From a virus, in IMG/VR virus record IMGVR_UViG_3300044675_000629, positions 1-24,848 of that record: DNA of 24,848 nucleotides; one strand, given 5' to 3'. A model generated the notes under the pieces. The model was not told the origin of the DNA. It did not search any database and saw nothing but the letters and a program-made list of their open reading frames with translations. Position numbers and translations under genes: made by a program. Shown one piece after another: positions 1 to 6,569 of the stretch. The first letter of the stretch is position 1, and each line of letters starts with the position of its first letter.

Positions 1-117
1 TCTAATGCAAAGCTACAGAAAAAATCTCCTACTTCTTACGCTGATTGGTGTGACAAAAATGGCTTCCTTTATGCCGACAAACTTATCCCACAGGAATGGT
101 TAGATGAAAATCCTTAG
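1..117 (+). CDS. C-terminal end of an unknown gene (partial)
   Basis: The first frame is open from the window edge to a TAG at 115-117, giving 38 residues that end in WCDKNGFLYADKLIPQEWLDENP. The start lies outside the window. I do not recognise the family. The same-strand spacing to the next gene (overlap of 14 nt, or a 25-nt gap, depending on the start chosen there) puts it in the same operon. Composition is similar to its neighbours, so it is probably a real phage gene and not a chance frame. Confidence 0.6.
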   Translation, partial: SNAKLQKKSPTSYADWCDKNGFLYADKLIPQEWLDENP

Positions 118-412
118 TGTTATCAGAGAGGTACTACTTAAGATGACAACTAAACACACCTACACAAAGCCTACGACTAACAACAAAGTTCTAGTCTGGG
201 AGGTATTAGAGGGGCCATACCTACGTGATGAGTTTGATGAGGATGACTTACACGCAGGTGGTATTCCTATCGGTCTAGATGCTATGCTTGTAGTTATGGT
301 AGAAGAAGATGGTGTGATTGATACAGTGAACTTCTGGTATGATACAGAAGAAGACGCCTTAGAAGTAGTTAAATACTTTAAGGTAAACATTGGCCCTTTG
401 GAGGTTAAGTGA
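104..412 (+). CDS. Small acidic hypothetical protein
   Basis: A 102-residue protein if started at ATG 104 (AGGAA seven bases upstream), or 89 residues if started at ATG 143 (weaker AGAGAGG upstream). The stretch LRDEFDEDDLHAGG and the C-terminal half are rich in Asp and Glu, with short predicted beta strands (MLVVMV, VIDTVNFWY) and a likely helix (TEEDALEVVKYFK). No signal peptide, membrane segment or catalytic motif is visible. The sequence from residue 30 on is the part most surely translated. It ends in TGA at 410-412, sharing one base with the ATG of the phosphoesterase gene, which indicates translational coupling. Function unknown. Confidence 0.7.
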   Translation: MKILSVIREVLLKMTTKHTYTKPTTNNKVLVWEVLEGPYLRDEFDEDDLHAGGIPIGLDAMLVVMVEEDGVIDTVNFWYDTEEDALEVVKYFKVNIGPLEVK

Positions 413-1194
413 TGAGTGGTAAAACAGTAGTAGTCTTTAGTTGTGGTCACTCTGACCCATCAGTTCCTAATGATCGTTACTCTTGGTTAGGTGACTTTCT
501 ATACGATCTAAAGCCTGATTATGTTGTTGACTTGGGTGATGGCGCTGATATGCGGTCGTTAAATACATACGACACTCGTTACCCACAAGCTATTGTCTCA
601 CAATCCTATCAGGCTGACATTGAACACTACAACGATGCTATGGAACGTATGCGTTGGAAGTTCCGTCACAACAAACGTAAAAGCCCACGCTACATTGGTT
701 TTGAAGGCAACCATGAAAATCGTATTAAGAAAGCTCTTGCAACTGATCCACGGCTAGAAGGGGACAAGTATGGTATCTCTTTTAGTCACCTTCAAACAGA
801 CCATTGGTTTGATGACTACCATGAATACCATAACTCAGCCCCTGCTCTTGTAGAATACGATGGCATTATCTATGGTCACTACGTAGCCAGTGGTAACTAT
901 GGTGCAGCTATGGCAACTAAAAATCATGGTGGTTCTCTGGTAGAGAAACTAGCGTGTAGCGTCACTGTAGGTCACACACACAAGTTTGACTACCACTACA
1001 AGGGAGAAGCTCGTAAGCCTATCCACGGGCTTGTTGTGGGCTGTTTTAAAGGTGCTGATGAGACTTGGGCTGGACAGGCTAACCTAGATTGGCGTAAGGG
1101 TGTAGTGGTCAAGCGTGAAGTACAGAATGGTGATTATAATATTGAATGGGTCTCTATGGAATCGTTGAGGAAAGAGTATGGGCAAGTACTCTGA
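412..1194 (+). CDS. Calcineurin-like metallophosphoesterase
   Basis: 260 residues from ATG 412, with GAGGTT just upstream; a GTG one codon earlier is the alternative start. The metallophosphoesterase motif series is readable in order: FSCGHSD (residues 9-15), LGDGAD (41-46), GNHE (99-102), GH (155-156) and GHTH (187-190). These are the usual ligands of a two-metal centre. One deviation is that the first motif reads CGH where the family normally has DxH. The family hydrolyses phosphomono- or phosphodiesters, including nucleic acid ends and cyclic nucleotides; the substrate here cannot be read from sequence. It lies between a small acidic protein and a methyltransferase-like gene, and its last 17 nt overlap the latter. 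A role in nucleotide or DNA metabolism is inferred from the operon only. Confidence 0.85.
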   Translation: MSGKTVVVFSCGHSDPSVPNDRYSWLGDFLYDLKPDYVVDLGDGADMRSLNTYDTRYPQAIVSQSYQADIEHYNDAMERMRWKFRHNKRKSPRYIGFEGNHENRIKKALATDPRLEGDKYGISFSHLQTDHWFDDYHEYHNSAPALVEYDGIIYGHYVASGNYGAAMATKNHGGSLVEKLACSVTVGHTHKFDYHYKGEARKPIHGLVVGCFKGADETWAGQANLDWRKGVVVKREVQNGDYNIEWVSMESLRKEYGQVL

Positions 1195-1717
1195 CTTTGA
1201 GAGAAGACCAAGAGACTTCTACACTACCCCGATAGAACCTGTGATACCATTGATTGACCACCTTCCGTATTCATTCGATTACGTAGAGCCTTGTGCGGGA
1301 GATGGTCGTCTAATTAACAACATTACAGAACTGACTGGGGGTCATGGTAATTGTATCTTTGCTTCTGATATTGAGCCTTTGGCAGAGGGTATGTTTAAGA
1401 ATGATGCCTTAACCCTTGACTTTGGTGGCTATGGCACTGTAGATATGTGCATCACTAACCCACCTTGGAGTAGAGACTTCTTGCACCCTTTCATTGAGCA
1501 TTGGTTAGACATCTGCCCCACTTGGTTGTTGTTTGACTCTAACTGGAAAGAGACTAAGCAGTCGGCTGTTCTCATGACCTACTGTGCTAAAGTAATCTCT
1601 GTGGGTAGGGTCAAGTGGGTTGAAGGTAGTAAGGGTGTGGGTAAAGAAGATTGTAGCTGGTATCTGTTTGATGCCAACAAGACACATCAGACATATTTTT
1701 ATGGAAGAAGCGTATGA
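1178..1717 (+). CDS. SAM-dependent methyltransferase-like protein (probable DNA N6-adenine type)
   Basis: 179 residues. A Rossmann-type SAM-binding motif I, EPCAGDGRL, lies at residues 37-45, an acidic motif II (SDIEP) at 63-67, and the catalytic motif IV NPPW at 94-97, the pattern of amino-methyltransferases acting on adenine or cytosine. The N-terminal RDFYTTP (12-18) is common in phage adenine methyltransferases. There is no recognisable target-recognition domain and no neighbouring restriction nuclease, so it would be an orphan enzyme, perhaps protecting phage DNA from host restriction (inferred). At 179 residues it is shorter than typical Dam-like enzymes. The start overlaps the upstream gene by 17 nt, and the stop TGA overlaps the next ATG as ATGA at 1714-1717. 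Confidence 0.75.
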   Translation: MGKYSDFERRPRDFYTTPIEPVIPLIDHLPYSFDYVEPCAGDGRLINNITELTGGHGNCIFASDIEPLAEGMFKNDALTLDFGGYGTVDMCITNPPWSRDFLHPFIEHWLDICPTWLLFDSNWKETKQSAVLMTYCAKVISVGRVKWVEGSKGVGKEDCSWYLFDANKTHQTYFYGRSV

Positions 1718-2151
1718 TCACTGACCACGATATTAGGTGTATGGATACCAATGGTATTATGTGGGAATACTTTAATATTGCACCAGAAGGAAAAAGTGCT
1801 ATGACAGTTATGGAGATGGTTAAAGAGTTTAGTAAAGTTCTAGATCAGAAGATTGATACTGCCCTTTACACGCAGTTGGTTATTGAGGAATTTGATGAGT
1901 GGCTTGCTGAAGGTACTTGTGTAGAAGATGACCTTAAGGAACTGGCTGACTTGGTTTATGTAGTATATGGTTATGCCAATGCCTGTGGCTACGATCTTGA
2001 TGAAGCTATTCGTAGAGTACATGCTAACAACCTTGGTCGTTGTGTTCAACCTGATGGTTCTATCCTTCGCCGTGAAGATGGAAAGATTATCAAGAACAAG
2101 GCTTATCCTAAAGTGGATTTGAGTGATCTAATTGGTAACGGAGCAACATAA
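1714..2151 (+). CDS. MazG-like nucleotide pyrophosphohydrolase
   Basis: 145 residues. The all-alpha NTP pyrophosphatase signature is visible: EEFDE (58-62, ExxE) followed by ELADL (76-80, ExxD), which bind Mg2+ and the pyrophosphate. The conserved tail RVHANNLGR and EDGKIIKNKAYPKVDL is typical of phage MazG-like and PRA-PH-like proteins. Such enzymes hydrolyse (d)NTPs to (d)NMP plus PPi; in phages they are thought to clean or rebalance the dNTP pool. The ATG at 1714 overlaps the previous stop (ATGA) and has GGAAGAAG just upstream. Its place one gene before the ribonucleotide reductase fits a role in dNTP metabolism. The exact substrate is not determinable from sequence. Confidence 0.85.
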   Translation: MITDHDIRCMDTNGIMWEYFNIAPEGKSAMTVMEMVKEFSKVLDQKIDTALYTQLVIEEFDEWLAEGTCVEDDLKELADLVYVVYGYANACGYDLDEAIRRVHANNLGRCVQPDGSILRREDGKIIKNKAYPKVDLSDLIGNGAT

Positions 2152-2358
2152 ATGAAACAACTTCTTACCAAAAGCTGGGTTATCCGTTGGTTACGTTATG
2201 TAAATACTTGGCGGGAACATCGTAGGATTATCAAAGAACTAAATGCTATGGATGATAAGACCCTACGAGACATTGGCATTAGTCGTTGCGACATCGACAG
2301 ACTGATCTGGCTAGAATATGATAAAGAAAAACGAGGAAAGAGTAACAATGAAAAGTAA
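2152..2358 (+). CDS. DUF1127 (YjiS-like) domain protein
   Basis: 68 residues starting directly after the preceding TAA. The core WREHRRIIKELNAMDDKTLRDIGISRCDIDRLIW (about residues 20-53) matches the DUF1127 pattern: a basic helix, then LxxMDDxTLRDIGISRxDI. DUF1127 proteins are small, basic and especially abundant in Alphaproteobacteria, where some have been linked to RNA turnover and to phosphate or carbon metabolism; the molecular role is unsettled. Here the domain is carried by a phage between the MazG-like gene and nrdJ, and its last 11 nt overlap the nrdJ start. A host-takeover role through RNA metabolism is only an inference. Recognition of the domain is confident, the function is not. 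Confidence 0.85.
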   Translation: MKQLLTKSWVIRWLRYVNTWREHRRIIKELNAMDDKTLRDIGISRCDIDRLIWLEYDKEKRGKSNNEK

Positions 2359-4978
2359 CTACCTGCCAACAGACTATCAGTCCTTTATCGGAATTTCACG
2401 TTATGCCCGTTGGCTTGAGGAAAAGGGTCGCCGTGAGAACTGGGGTGAAACAGTTGACCGATACATGAAGAACGTAGTGTCCCCTCTGACCTTTGCATCT
2501 GACCTTAAGATTTACGGAGAGATCGAAGATGCTATCCTTAGCCTAGACGTTATGCCTTCCATGCGGGCTGTAATGTCTGCTGGGACTGCACTAGAGCGTG
2601 ACAACACAGCAGGATACAACTGTTCCTATATGCCTGTAGACGATCCACGATCCTTTGATGAGGCTATGTTCATTCTGTTGTGTGGCACTGGTGTAGGCTT
2701 CTCTGTAGAGCGTCAGTTCATCAGTAAGCTACCAGAAATCCCAGAACAACTAAACCCTGTCTCTGCTGTACGTATTATGGTAGAAGATAGTAAAGAGGGT
2801 TGGGCAGATGCCTTGCGTAAGGTAGTCTCGTATCTCTATGAGGGTTATATCCCAACTTGGGATGTGTCAAAAGTCCGTCCTGCTGGTGCTAAGTTGAAGA
2901 CATTTGGTGGTCGTGCTTCTGGGCCTGCACCTCTGATTGACCTGTTTAACTTTGTTGTTAAAACCTTTGTTGCTGCTAAAGGTCGTAAGTTGTCTAGTAT
3001 TGAATGTCACGACATTATGTGTAAGATTGGTGAAGTTGTTGTAGTTGGTGGTGTTCGTCGTTCTGCTATGATCTCTCTGTCTAACTTGTCTGATGATCGT
3101 ATGCGTCATGCTAAGTCTGGGGCATGGTGGGAGAACAATCCACAACGAGCCTTGGCTAATAACTCTGTAAGCTACACTGAGAAACCTGACGCTGTGTCTT
3201 TCCTTCGTGAGTGGGCAGCTTTGGTAGAGAGTGGTTCTGGTGAACGTGGTATCTTCAATCGTCAGGCATCTAAGAAACAGGCAGCTAAGAATGGTCGCCG
3301 TAAGACTGACTTTGAGTTTGGCACTAACCCATGCTCCGAGATTATTCTGCGTCCTTACCAGTTCTGTTAAGAAGATAGCAGAAGTAAAACAAGGTGAATT
3401 GCTGGGAAGCCTAAGTGCATAGCATATGGTAATCAGCAGCCAAGCCCATCAGGGATGATGTGGAAGGTTCAACGACTAGGACGAGAAACTAGAACAGTTA
3501 ATAATGTCCATACACCCAAGCGGGTGGAAGTGCCTTGCCCCTACTAACACTAGGGTGATGATATAGTCTGATCTGCATGGAAACTTGCAGGAGAATGGAG
3601 TTATAATGAAGCGTAATCGTGAAGGAAATCTTGTTGGTGAGAATGCCCGTGAATGCTCTAGTAGCACTTGCAACACCATCTTTACTCTCACAAGTAAGAC
3701 AGTTACGCTTTGCCCTCGTTGTAATTCCGAGCGTGTTAAGTCTGCGGCCCCTGAGAAAAGAATGTTTGCGAGAGCAAAAGCTAGGGCCAAAGAACGTGGA
3801 CATGAGTTTAATTTAGAACTCTCTGACATCCACATCCCAACCCATTGTCCAGTCTTGGGCATTGAACTTGTTGCTCATAAAGGCAGGTCTGGCGGAAATC
3901 CCAATAGTCCAGCCCTTGATCGTGTTGACAACAATAAGGGTTATGTGAAAGGCAACGTAATGGTTGTTTCTCACCGAGCAAATATGATGAAGGTTGACGC
4001 TTCCCCAGAGGAGTTAATCAAGTTTGCAGAATGGGTTTTAACACGCTACCGCTGATAACTAGCGTCTATCAGTGAACATAAATGAATCTAACAGAAGTTG
4101 TTGTACGTGCTACCGATAACCTTGAGACACTAGAACAAAAGGTTCGTATCGCCACTATCCTAGGGACTATCCAATCCACTTACACCAAGTTCCCTTACTT
4201 GCGGGACATTTGGACGGAGAATACTGAAGAAGAACGTCTGCTAGGTGTTTCTCTTACGGGGATTATGGATAACCCTCTAATGACTACAAAGAATGCTGGT
4301 CTATCTCAAACCTTGGAGTACCTAAAGAATGTCGCTATTACTACTAATGCTGAGTGGGCTGAGCGCCTTGGCGTTCCTGTATCTGCTGCTATTACTTGTG
4401 TTAAACCATCGGGAACCGTCTCGCAACTTGTTGACTCAGCCTCAGGTATCCATGCTCGCCATAGTGCTTACTACATTAGGACTGTTCGAGGCGACAATAA
4501 AGACCCTCTTACACAGTTTATGAAAGACCAAGGTATCCCTTGTGAACCTGATGTAATGAAGCCAGCACAGACGAGCGTGTTTAGCTTCCCTATGAAGGCT
4601 CCTACGGGTGCAGTGGTAACGGCTGACCTTAGTGCCATCGACCAGCTAGAGATGTGGTTGGCCTATCAGCGTAGTTGGTGTGAGCATAAACCATCTGTCA
4701 CTATTAACGTAAGGAAAGATGAATGGTTTGAAGTAGGTGCTTTCGTCTACAAACACCTTGATGAGATGTCTGGCGTATCTTTCTTGCCATACAACGAACA
4801 TACTTACCAACAAGCTCCCTACCAAGAAATTGATAAGGATACTTACGAGAAAGCACTAGCCCTAATGCCAAAAGGTATTGATTGGTCTAAGCTTTCAGAG
4901 TATGAAGTAGAGGATAACACATCAGGATCACAGACCTTCGCTTGTGTGGGTTCTTGTGAGATTGTTGATGTGACGTAA
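2348..4978 (+). CDS. nrdJ: Class II (adenosylcobalamin-dependent) ribonucleoside-triphosphate reductase, intron-split gene: join(2348..3367,4085..4978)
   Basis: Two exons give a 637-residue protein: exon 1 of 340 codons and exon 2 of 297. The start is ATG 2348 because GAGGAAAG lies seven bases upstream; an in-frame ATG at 2318 lacks this. The sequence follows the monomeric Lactobacillus-type RTPR (about 740 residues): SRYARWLEEKGRRE near the N-terminus, the first active-site cysteine in NCSYMP (C92), GGVRRSAM, GIFNR, then NPCSE with the presumed thiyl-radical C329 and E331, and C340 eleven residues later, the spacing of C408/C419 in RTPR. A C-terminal CVGSC (C627, C631) is the likely shuttle pair that takes electrons from glutaredoxin or thioredoxin. 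The enzyme makes dNTPs from NTPs, independent of oxygen but needing B12. Without splicing, translation stops at TAA 3368-3370 and the product would lack the C-terminal barrel. Confidence 0.93.
3368..4084 (+). ncRNA. Group I self-splicing intron (subgroup IA-like) in nrdJ
   Basis: 717 nt between TGT 3365-3367 and AAT 4085. Exact joining restores the conserved reading FC|NLTEVV. Helices found by eye: P1, exon TTCTGT 3362-3367 with guide GCAGAA 3378-3383, with the required U-G pair at the splice site; P3, CAAGG 3390-3394 with CCTTG 3533-3537; P4, TGCTG 3400-3404 with CAGCA 3434-3438; P6, CATCA 3447-3451 with TGATG 3456-3460; P7, GACTA 3474-3478 with TAGTC 3564-3568; P7.1, GGAC 3479-3482 with GTCC 3506-3509 and an inner AACT/AGTT; P7.2, CACCC/GGGTG 3513-3526; P8, CCCTA/TAGGG 3539-3555; P9, CTGCA/TGCAG 3573-3590; a 3' hairpin CTGATA/TATCAG 4052-4072; possible P10, AGAT 3373-3376 with ATCT 4086-4089. 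The intron ends in G4084, the expected terminal G. P7.1/P7.2 are a mark of IA introns. Subgroup assignment is less certain than the intron itself. Confidence 0.93.
3606..4055 (+). CDS. Intron-encoded HNH-type homing endonuclease
   Basis: 149 residues from ATG 3606, with GGAG 3597-3600 upstream; a TTG at 3585 inside P9 is a weaker alternative. N-terminal cysteines C17, C22, C36 and C39 (the last two as CPRC) look like a zinc-binding knuckle. The C-terminal half carries PALDRVDNNKGYVKGNV (103-119) and VSHRANMMK (121-129), a nuclease motif common in phage HNH endonucleases, followed by a helix ASPEELIKFAEW. The expected role is to cut intronless nrdJ alleles near the insertion site so that repair copies the intron. 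It is placed after P9, outside the catalytic core, as usual for group I intron ORFs. Its stop codon falls inside the 3' terminal hairpin 4052-4072. Cleavage site and activity are inferred. Confidence 0.85.
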   Translation: MKRNREGNLVGENARECSSSTCNTIFTLTSKTVTLCPRCNSERVKSAAPEKRMFARAKARAKERGHEFNLELSDIHIPTHCPVLGIELVAHKGRSGGNPNSPALDRVDNNKGYVKGNVMVVSHRANMMKVDASPEELIKFAEWVLTRYR

Positions 4979-4990
4979 TCATGTTATAAT
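4962..4990 (+). promoter_or_regulatory. Candidate sigma70 promoter (extended -10)
   Basis: TTGTTG at 4962-4967, a 17-nt spacer, then TATAAT at 4985-4990 preceded by TGT, giving the extended -10 TGnTATAAT. The -35 overlaps the end of nrdJ. The predicted start, about 4996-4998, lies just before the tRNA and falls inside an inverted repeat. This would drive the tRNA and the glutaredoxin-phoH-DUF3310 group separately from the upstream operon. It is a pattern match only. Confidence 0.5.
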
Positions 4991-5021
4991 ACCTAGGACA
5001 GGATCAGCTTTTGTCCTAGGT
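4991..5021 (+). terminator. Inverted repeat / hairpin after nrdJ (terminator, processing site or operator)
   Basis: ACCTAGGACA 4991-5000 pairs perfectly with TGTCCTAGGT 5012-5021, a 10-bp stem with an 11-nt loop. Only three T follow, so as an intrinsic terminator it is weak. It begins directly after the TATAAT box, so a transcript started there would lack part of the 5' strand, while read-through RNA from nrdJ would contain the whole hairpin. As DNA it could also be a repressor operator covering the start site. The sequence does not decide between these. Confidence 0.5.
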
Positions 5022-5027
5022 TTCATA

Positions 5028-5104
5028 CTACCACTAGCTCAACTGGATAGAGCAAGAGCCTTCTAAGCTCTAGGTTCCGTGTTCAACTCACGGGTGGTAG
5101 ACCA
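5028..5104 (+). tRNA. tRNA-Arg (anticodon UCU), CCA encoded
   Basis: The full cloverleaf is readable: acceptor CTACCAC 5028-5034 with GTGGTAG 5094-5100, D-stem GCTC 5037-5040 with GAGC 5050-5053, anticodon stem AGAGC/GCTCT 5055-5071 with loop CTTCTAA (anticodon TCT at 5062-5064), T-stem CCGTG/CACGG 5077-5093 with loop TTCAACT, discriminator A and a genomically encoded CCA at 5102-5104. It reads AGA codons. AGA is rare in GC-rich alphaproteobacteria, so this tRNA may help translate phage late genes (inferred). Confidence 0.96.
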
Positions 5105-5123
5105 ACCAACATAAGGGGGTAAC

Positions 5124-5348
5124 GTGTACACAATTATTGGCCGTGAAGATTGTTTTTGGTGTAATGCTGCTATAGAACTGTTAGATGAGCCTTACGTTTA
5201 TTATGATTACACAAGTCTTCCTGTTCTAAATCTTTTGATGAAGCAGTGTGAAATGAAGACTGTACCACAGATTTGGGAGAATGCTGTTTATATTGGTGGC
5301 TACGTAGAGTTAGAAGCGCACATTAAGAATAAAGAAAGTGAACTATGA
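5124..5348 (+). CDS. Glutaredoxin
   Basis: 74 residues with a GTG start at 5124 behind AAGGGGG (5113-5119). The redox motif CFWC lies at residues 10-13, the cis-proline loop TVP at 46-48 and the glutathione-site GGY at 58-60, all in the expected spacing for a minimal glutaredoxin or NrdH-like fold. It reduces disulfides with glutathione or thioredoxin reductase. Directly downstream of nrdJ, it is the probable electron donor for the reductase's C-terminal cysteines. It overlaps phoH by four bases (ATGA, 5345-5348). Whether it is glutathione- or thioredoxin-reductase-coupled cannot be told from sequence. Confidence 0.9.
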   Translation: MYTIIGREDCFWCNAAIELLDEPYVYYDYTSLPVLNLLMKQCEMKTVPQIWENAVYIGGYVELEAHIKNKESEL

Positions 5349-6058
5349 ACCTCAGTGATGATGAAGGCCAAGGCTCTCGTAAGTCTAAGCGTGTGACTAA
5401 GTACAAGAACGCTGACGTAAAACTTACTTCTGGTCTTGTTGCTAAGACACCTAAACAGCAAGACTTGATTAACGCCCTGAAGTCTAACACTCAGGTTTTC
5501 ATCCTTGGGCCTGCTGGTACGGGGAAGACTTATGTTACAGCAACCTATGCTGCTGACCTATATACCCTGAAGAAGATTGATAAGATCGTAATTACACGGC
5601 CTATGGTATCTGTTGGTAAGGAGTTGGGGTTCCTAAAGGGTGATCTACACGAAAAGACTATGCCTTGGGCCTTGCCTGTCATTGATGTACTAGAGAAGCA
5701 TTTGGGTAAGGCTACAGTAGAAATTGCTATCAGAAGTGGCAACATCGAAATGGCTCCCTTGGCTCTTATGCGCGGACGATCTTTTGAGAATGCCTTTATC
5801 ATTGTTGACGAGACACAGAACATTACTACCCACGAACTTAAGATGCTATTGACAAGGGTCGGTGAAGGCTCTACTATTGTACTTAATGGTGATGTGCAAC
5901 AAAGCGATCTTAAAGAAGCTGATGGACTTACTAAAGTCATTCACCTAGCTAAGAAACATCTGCTTCCTGTCTCTATTGTAGAGTTTGGGGTGGAAGACAT
6001 TATTAGATCAGACATTACGGCCCAGTGGGTCAAAGTGTTCATGCTTGAAAAACTATAG
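5345..6058 (+). CDS. phoH: PhoH-like P-loop ATPase
   Basis: 237 residues. The Walker A GPAGTGKT is at 55-62 and the Walker B FIIVDETQN at 151-159, with ITRPMVSVGKELGFLKGD (83-100) and the downstream GD of LNGDVQQSD typical of PhoH. The first 35 residues are basic and probably disordered. PhoH proteins are ATPases, some with RNA helicase activity. They are common in phage nucleotide operons and are named for phosphate-starvation induction in E. coli, although their role in phages is not settled. The start overlaps the glutaredoxin stop. No PIN nuclease domain is present, so it is the short phage form. Confidence 0.93.
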   Translation: MNLSDDEGQGSRKSKRVTKYKNADVKLTSGLVAKTPKQQDLINALKSNTQVFILGPAGTGKTYVTATYAADLYTLKKIDKIVITRPMVSVGKELGFLKGDLHEKTMPWALPVIDVLEKHLGKATVEIAIRSGNIEMAPLALMRGRSFENAFIIVDETQNITTHELKMLLTRVGEGSTIVLNGDVQQSDLKEADGLTKVIHLAKKHLLPVSIVEFGVEDIIRSDITAQWVKVFMLEKL

Positions 6059-6073
6059 GTGTAAGGAGAAGCT

Positions 6074-6529
6074 ATGAGTAAAATTGAAGTAGGAAGTGAG
6101 TGGGTAGCTAAGGTAGATGAACCTTGGGCTGCTGAGGTGTACTTAGATGAGCAAGTTACAGTGACGTATGCTGACCCTAAAACTGGATCACTTACTTTTA
6201 AAGATGGTCGTAACGAATTGTGGAGTGGTAACTTAGGGAAGTGGGAAAAATACTTTGCACCAGTGGAGCAAGGACTTGGTTTCTTTGACTGCCCAGATAT
6301 TGACGACACTGGGAATATTGTTGATAACGTAAATAGCCCATCTCACTATGGACAGGGTAAGATTGAGGCTATTGAATACATCTCTGACTTCCTTACCCCA
6401 GAGGAGTATCAAGGTTACCTTCGTGGAAATATCGCTAAGTATCTTCACCGCTTTCCCTATAAGAATGGTATTGAAGACCTAAAGAAAGCACAATGGTACT
6501 TGGAACGTCTAATCCAAGAAGTAGAATAG
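6074..6529 (+). CDS. DUF3310 domain protein with N-terminal extension
   Basis: 151 residues with AAGGAGAAGCT just upstream of ATG 6074. Residues 86-148 carry the DUF3310 pattern: VNSPSHYGQGKIEAIEYI, GYLRGNIAKYLHR and a C-terminal KKAQWYLERLI helix. The domain is found almost only in phages and is sometimes annotated as nucleotide-kinase-like without biochemical proof. The first 65 residues form a separate, beta-rich segment (WVAKVDEPW, VTVTYAD, SLTFKDG) that could be an SH3-like fold. This is the last gene of the + strand operon, followed by a strong terminator. Function unknown. Confidence 0.88.
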   Translation: MSKIEVGSEWVAKVDEPWAAEVYLDEQVTVTYADPKTGSLTFKDGRNELWSGNLGKWEKYFAPVEQGLGFFDCPDIDDTGNIVDNVNSPSHYGQGKIEAIEYISDFLTPEEYQGYLRGNIAKYLHRFPYKNGIEDLKKAQWYLERLIQEVE

Positions 6530-6532
6530 CAA

Positions 6533-6569
6533 AAAGCCGCAAGCGTCCGTTATGGATACTTGCGGCTTT
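6533..6569. terminator. Bidirectional intrinsic terminator between convergent operons
   Basis: AAAGCCGCAAG 6533-6543 pairs with CTTGCGGCTTT 6559-6569, 11 bp, and can be extended inside by GTCC/GGAT around a GTTAT loop after one mismatch. On the + strand the stem is followed by a T-rich stretch; on the - strand the five A at 6531-6535 become a U tract. It lies 4 nt after the last + gene and 20 nt after the last - gene, so it can end both operons. Confidence 0.9.

Noticed and set aside
3476-3862. Antisense frames across the intron and HNH gene
   Set aside because: They are mirror frames of the intron core and nuclease gene, with low-complexity translations and no ribosome sites.
3368-4084. Interpretation of nrdJ as a frameshifted or insertion-broken pseudogene
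   Set aside because: Both halves keep all key residues, exact excision restores a conserved sequence, and group I core helices with the terminal G explain the gap.
4082-4084. ATG as the start of a separate second reductase gene
   Set aside because: Its G is the expected last intron base; no ribosome site lies before it and the protein would lack the N-terminal half.
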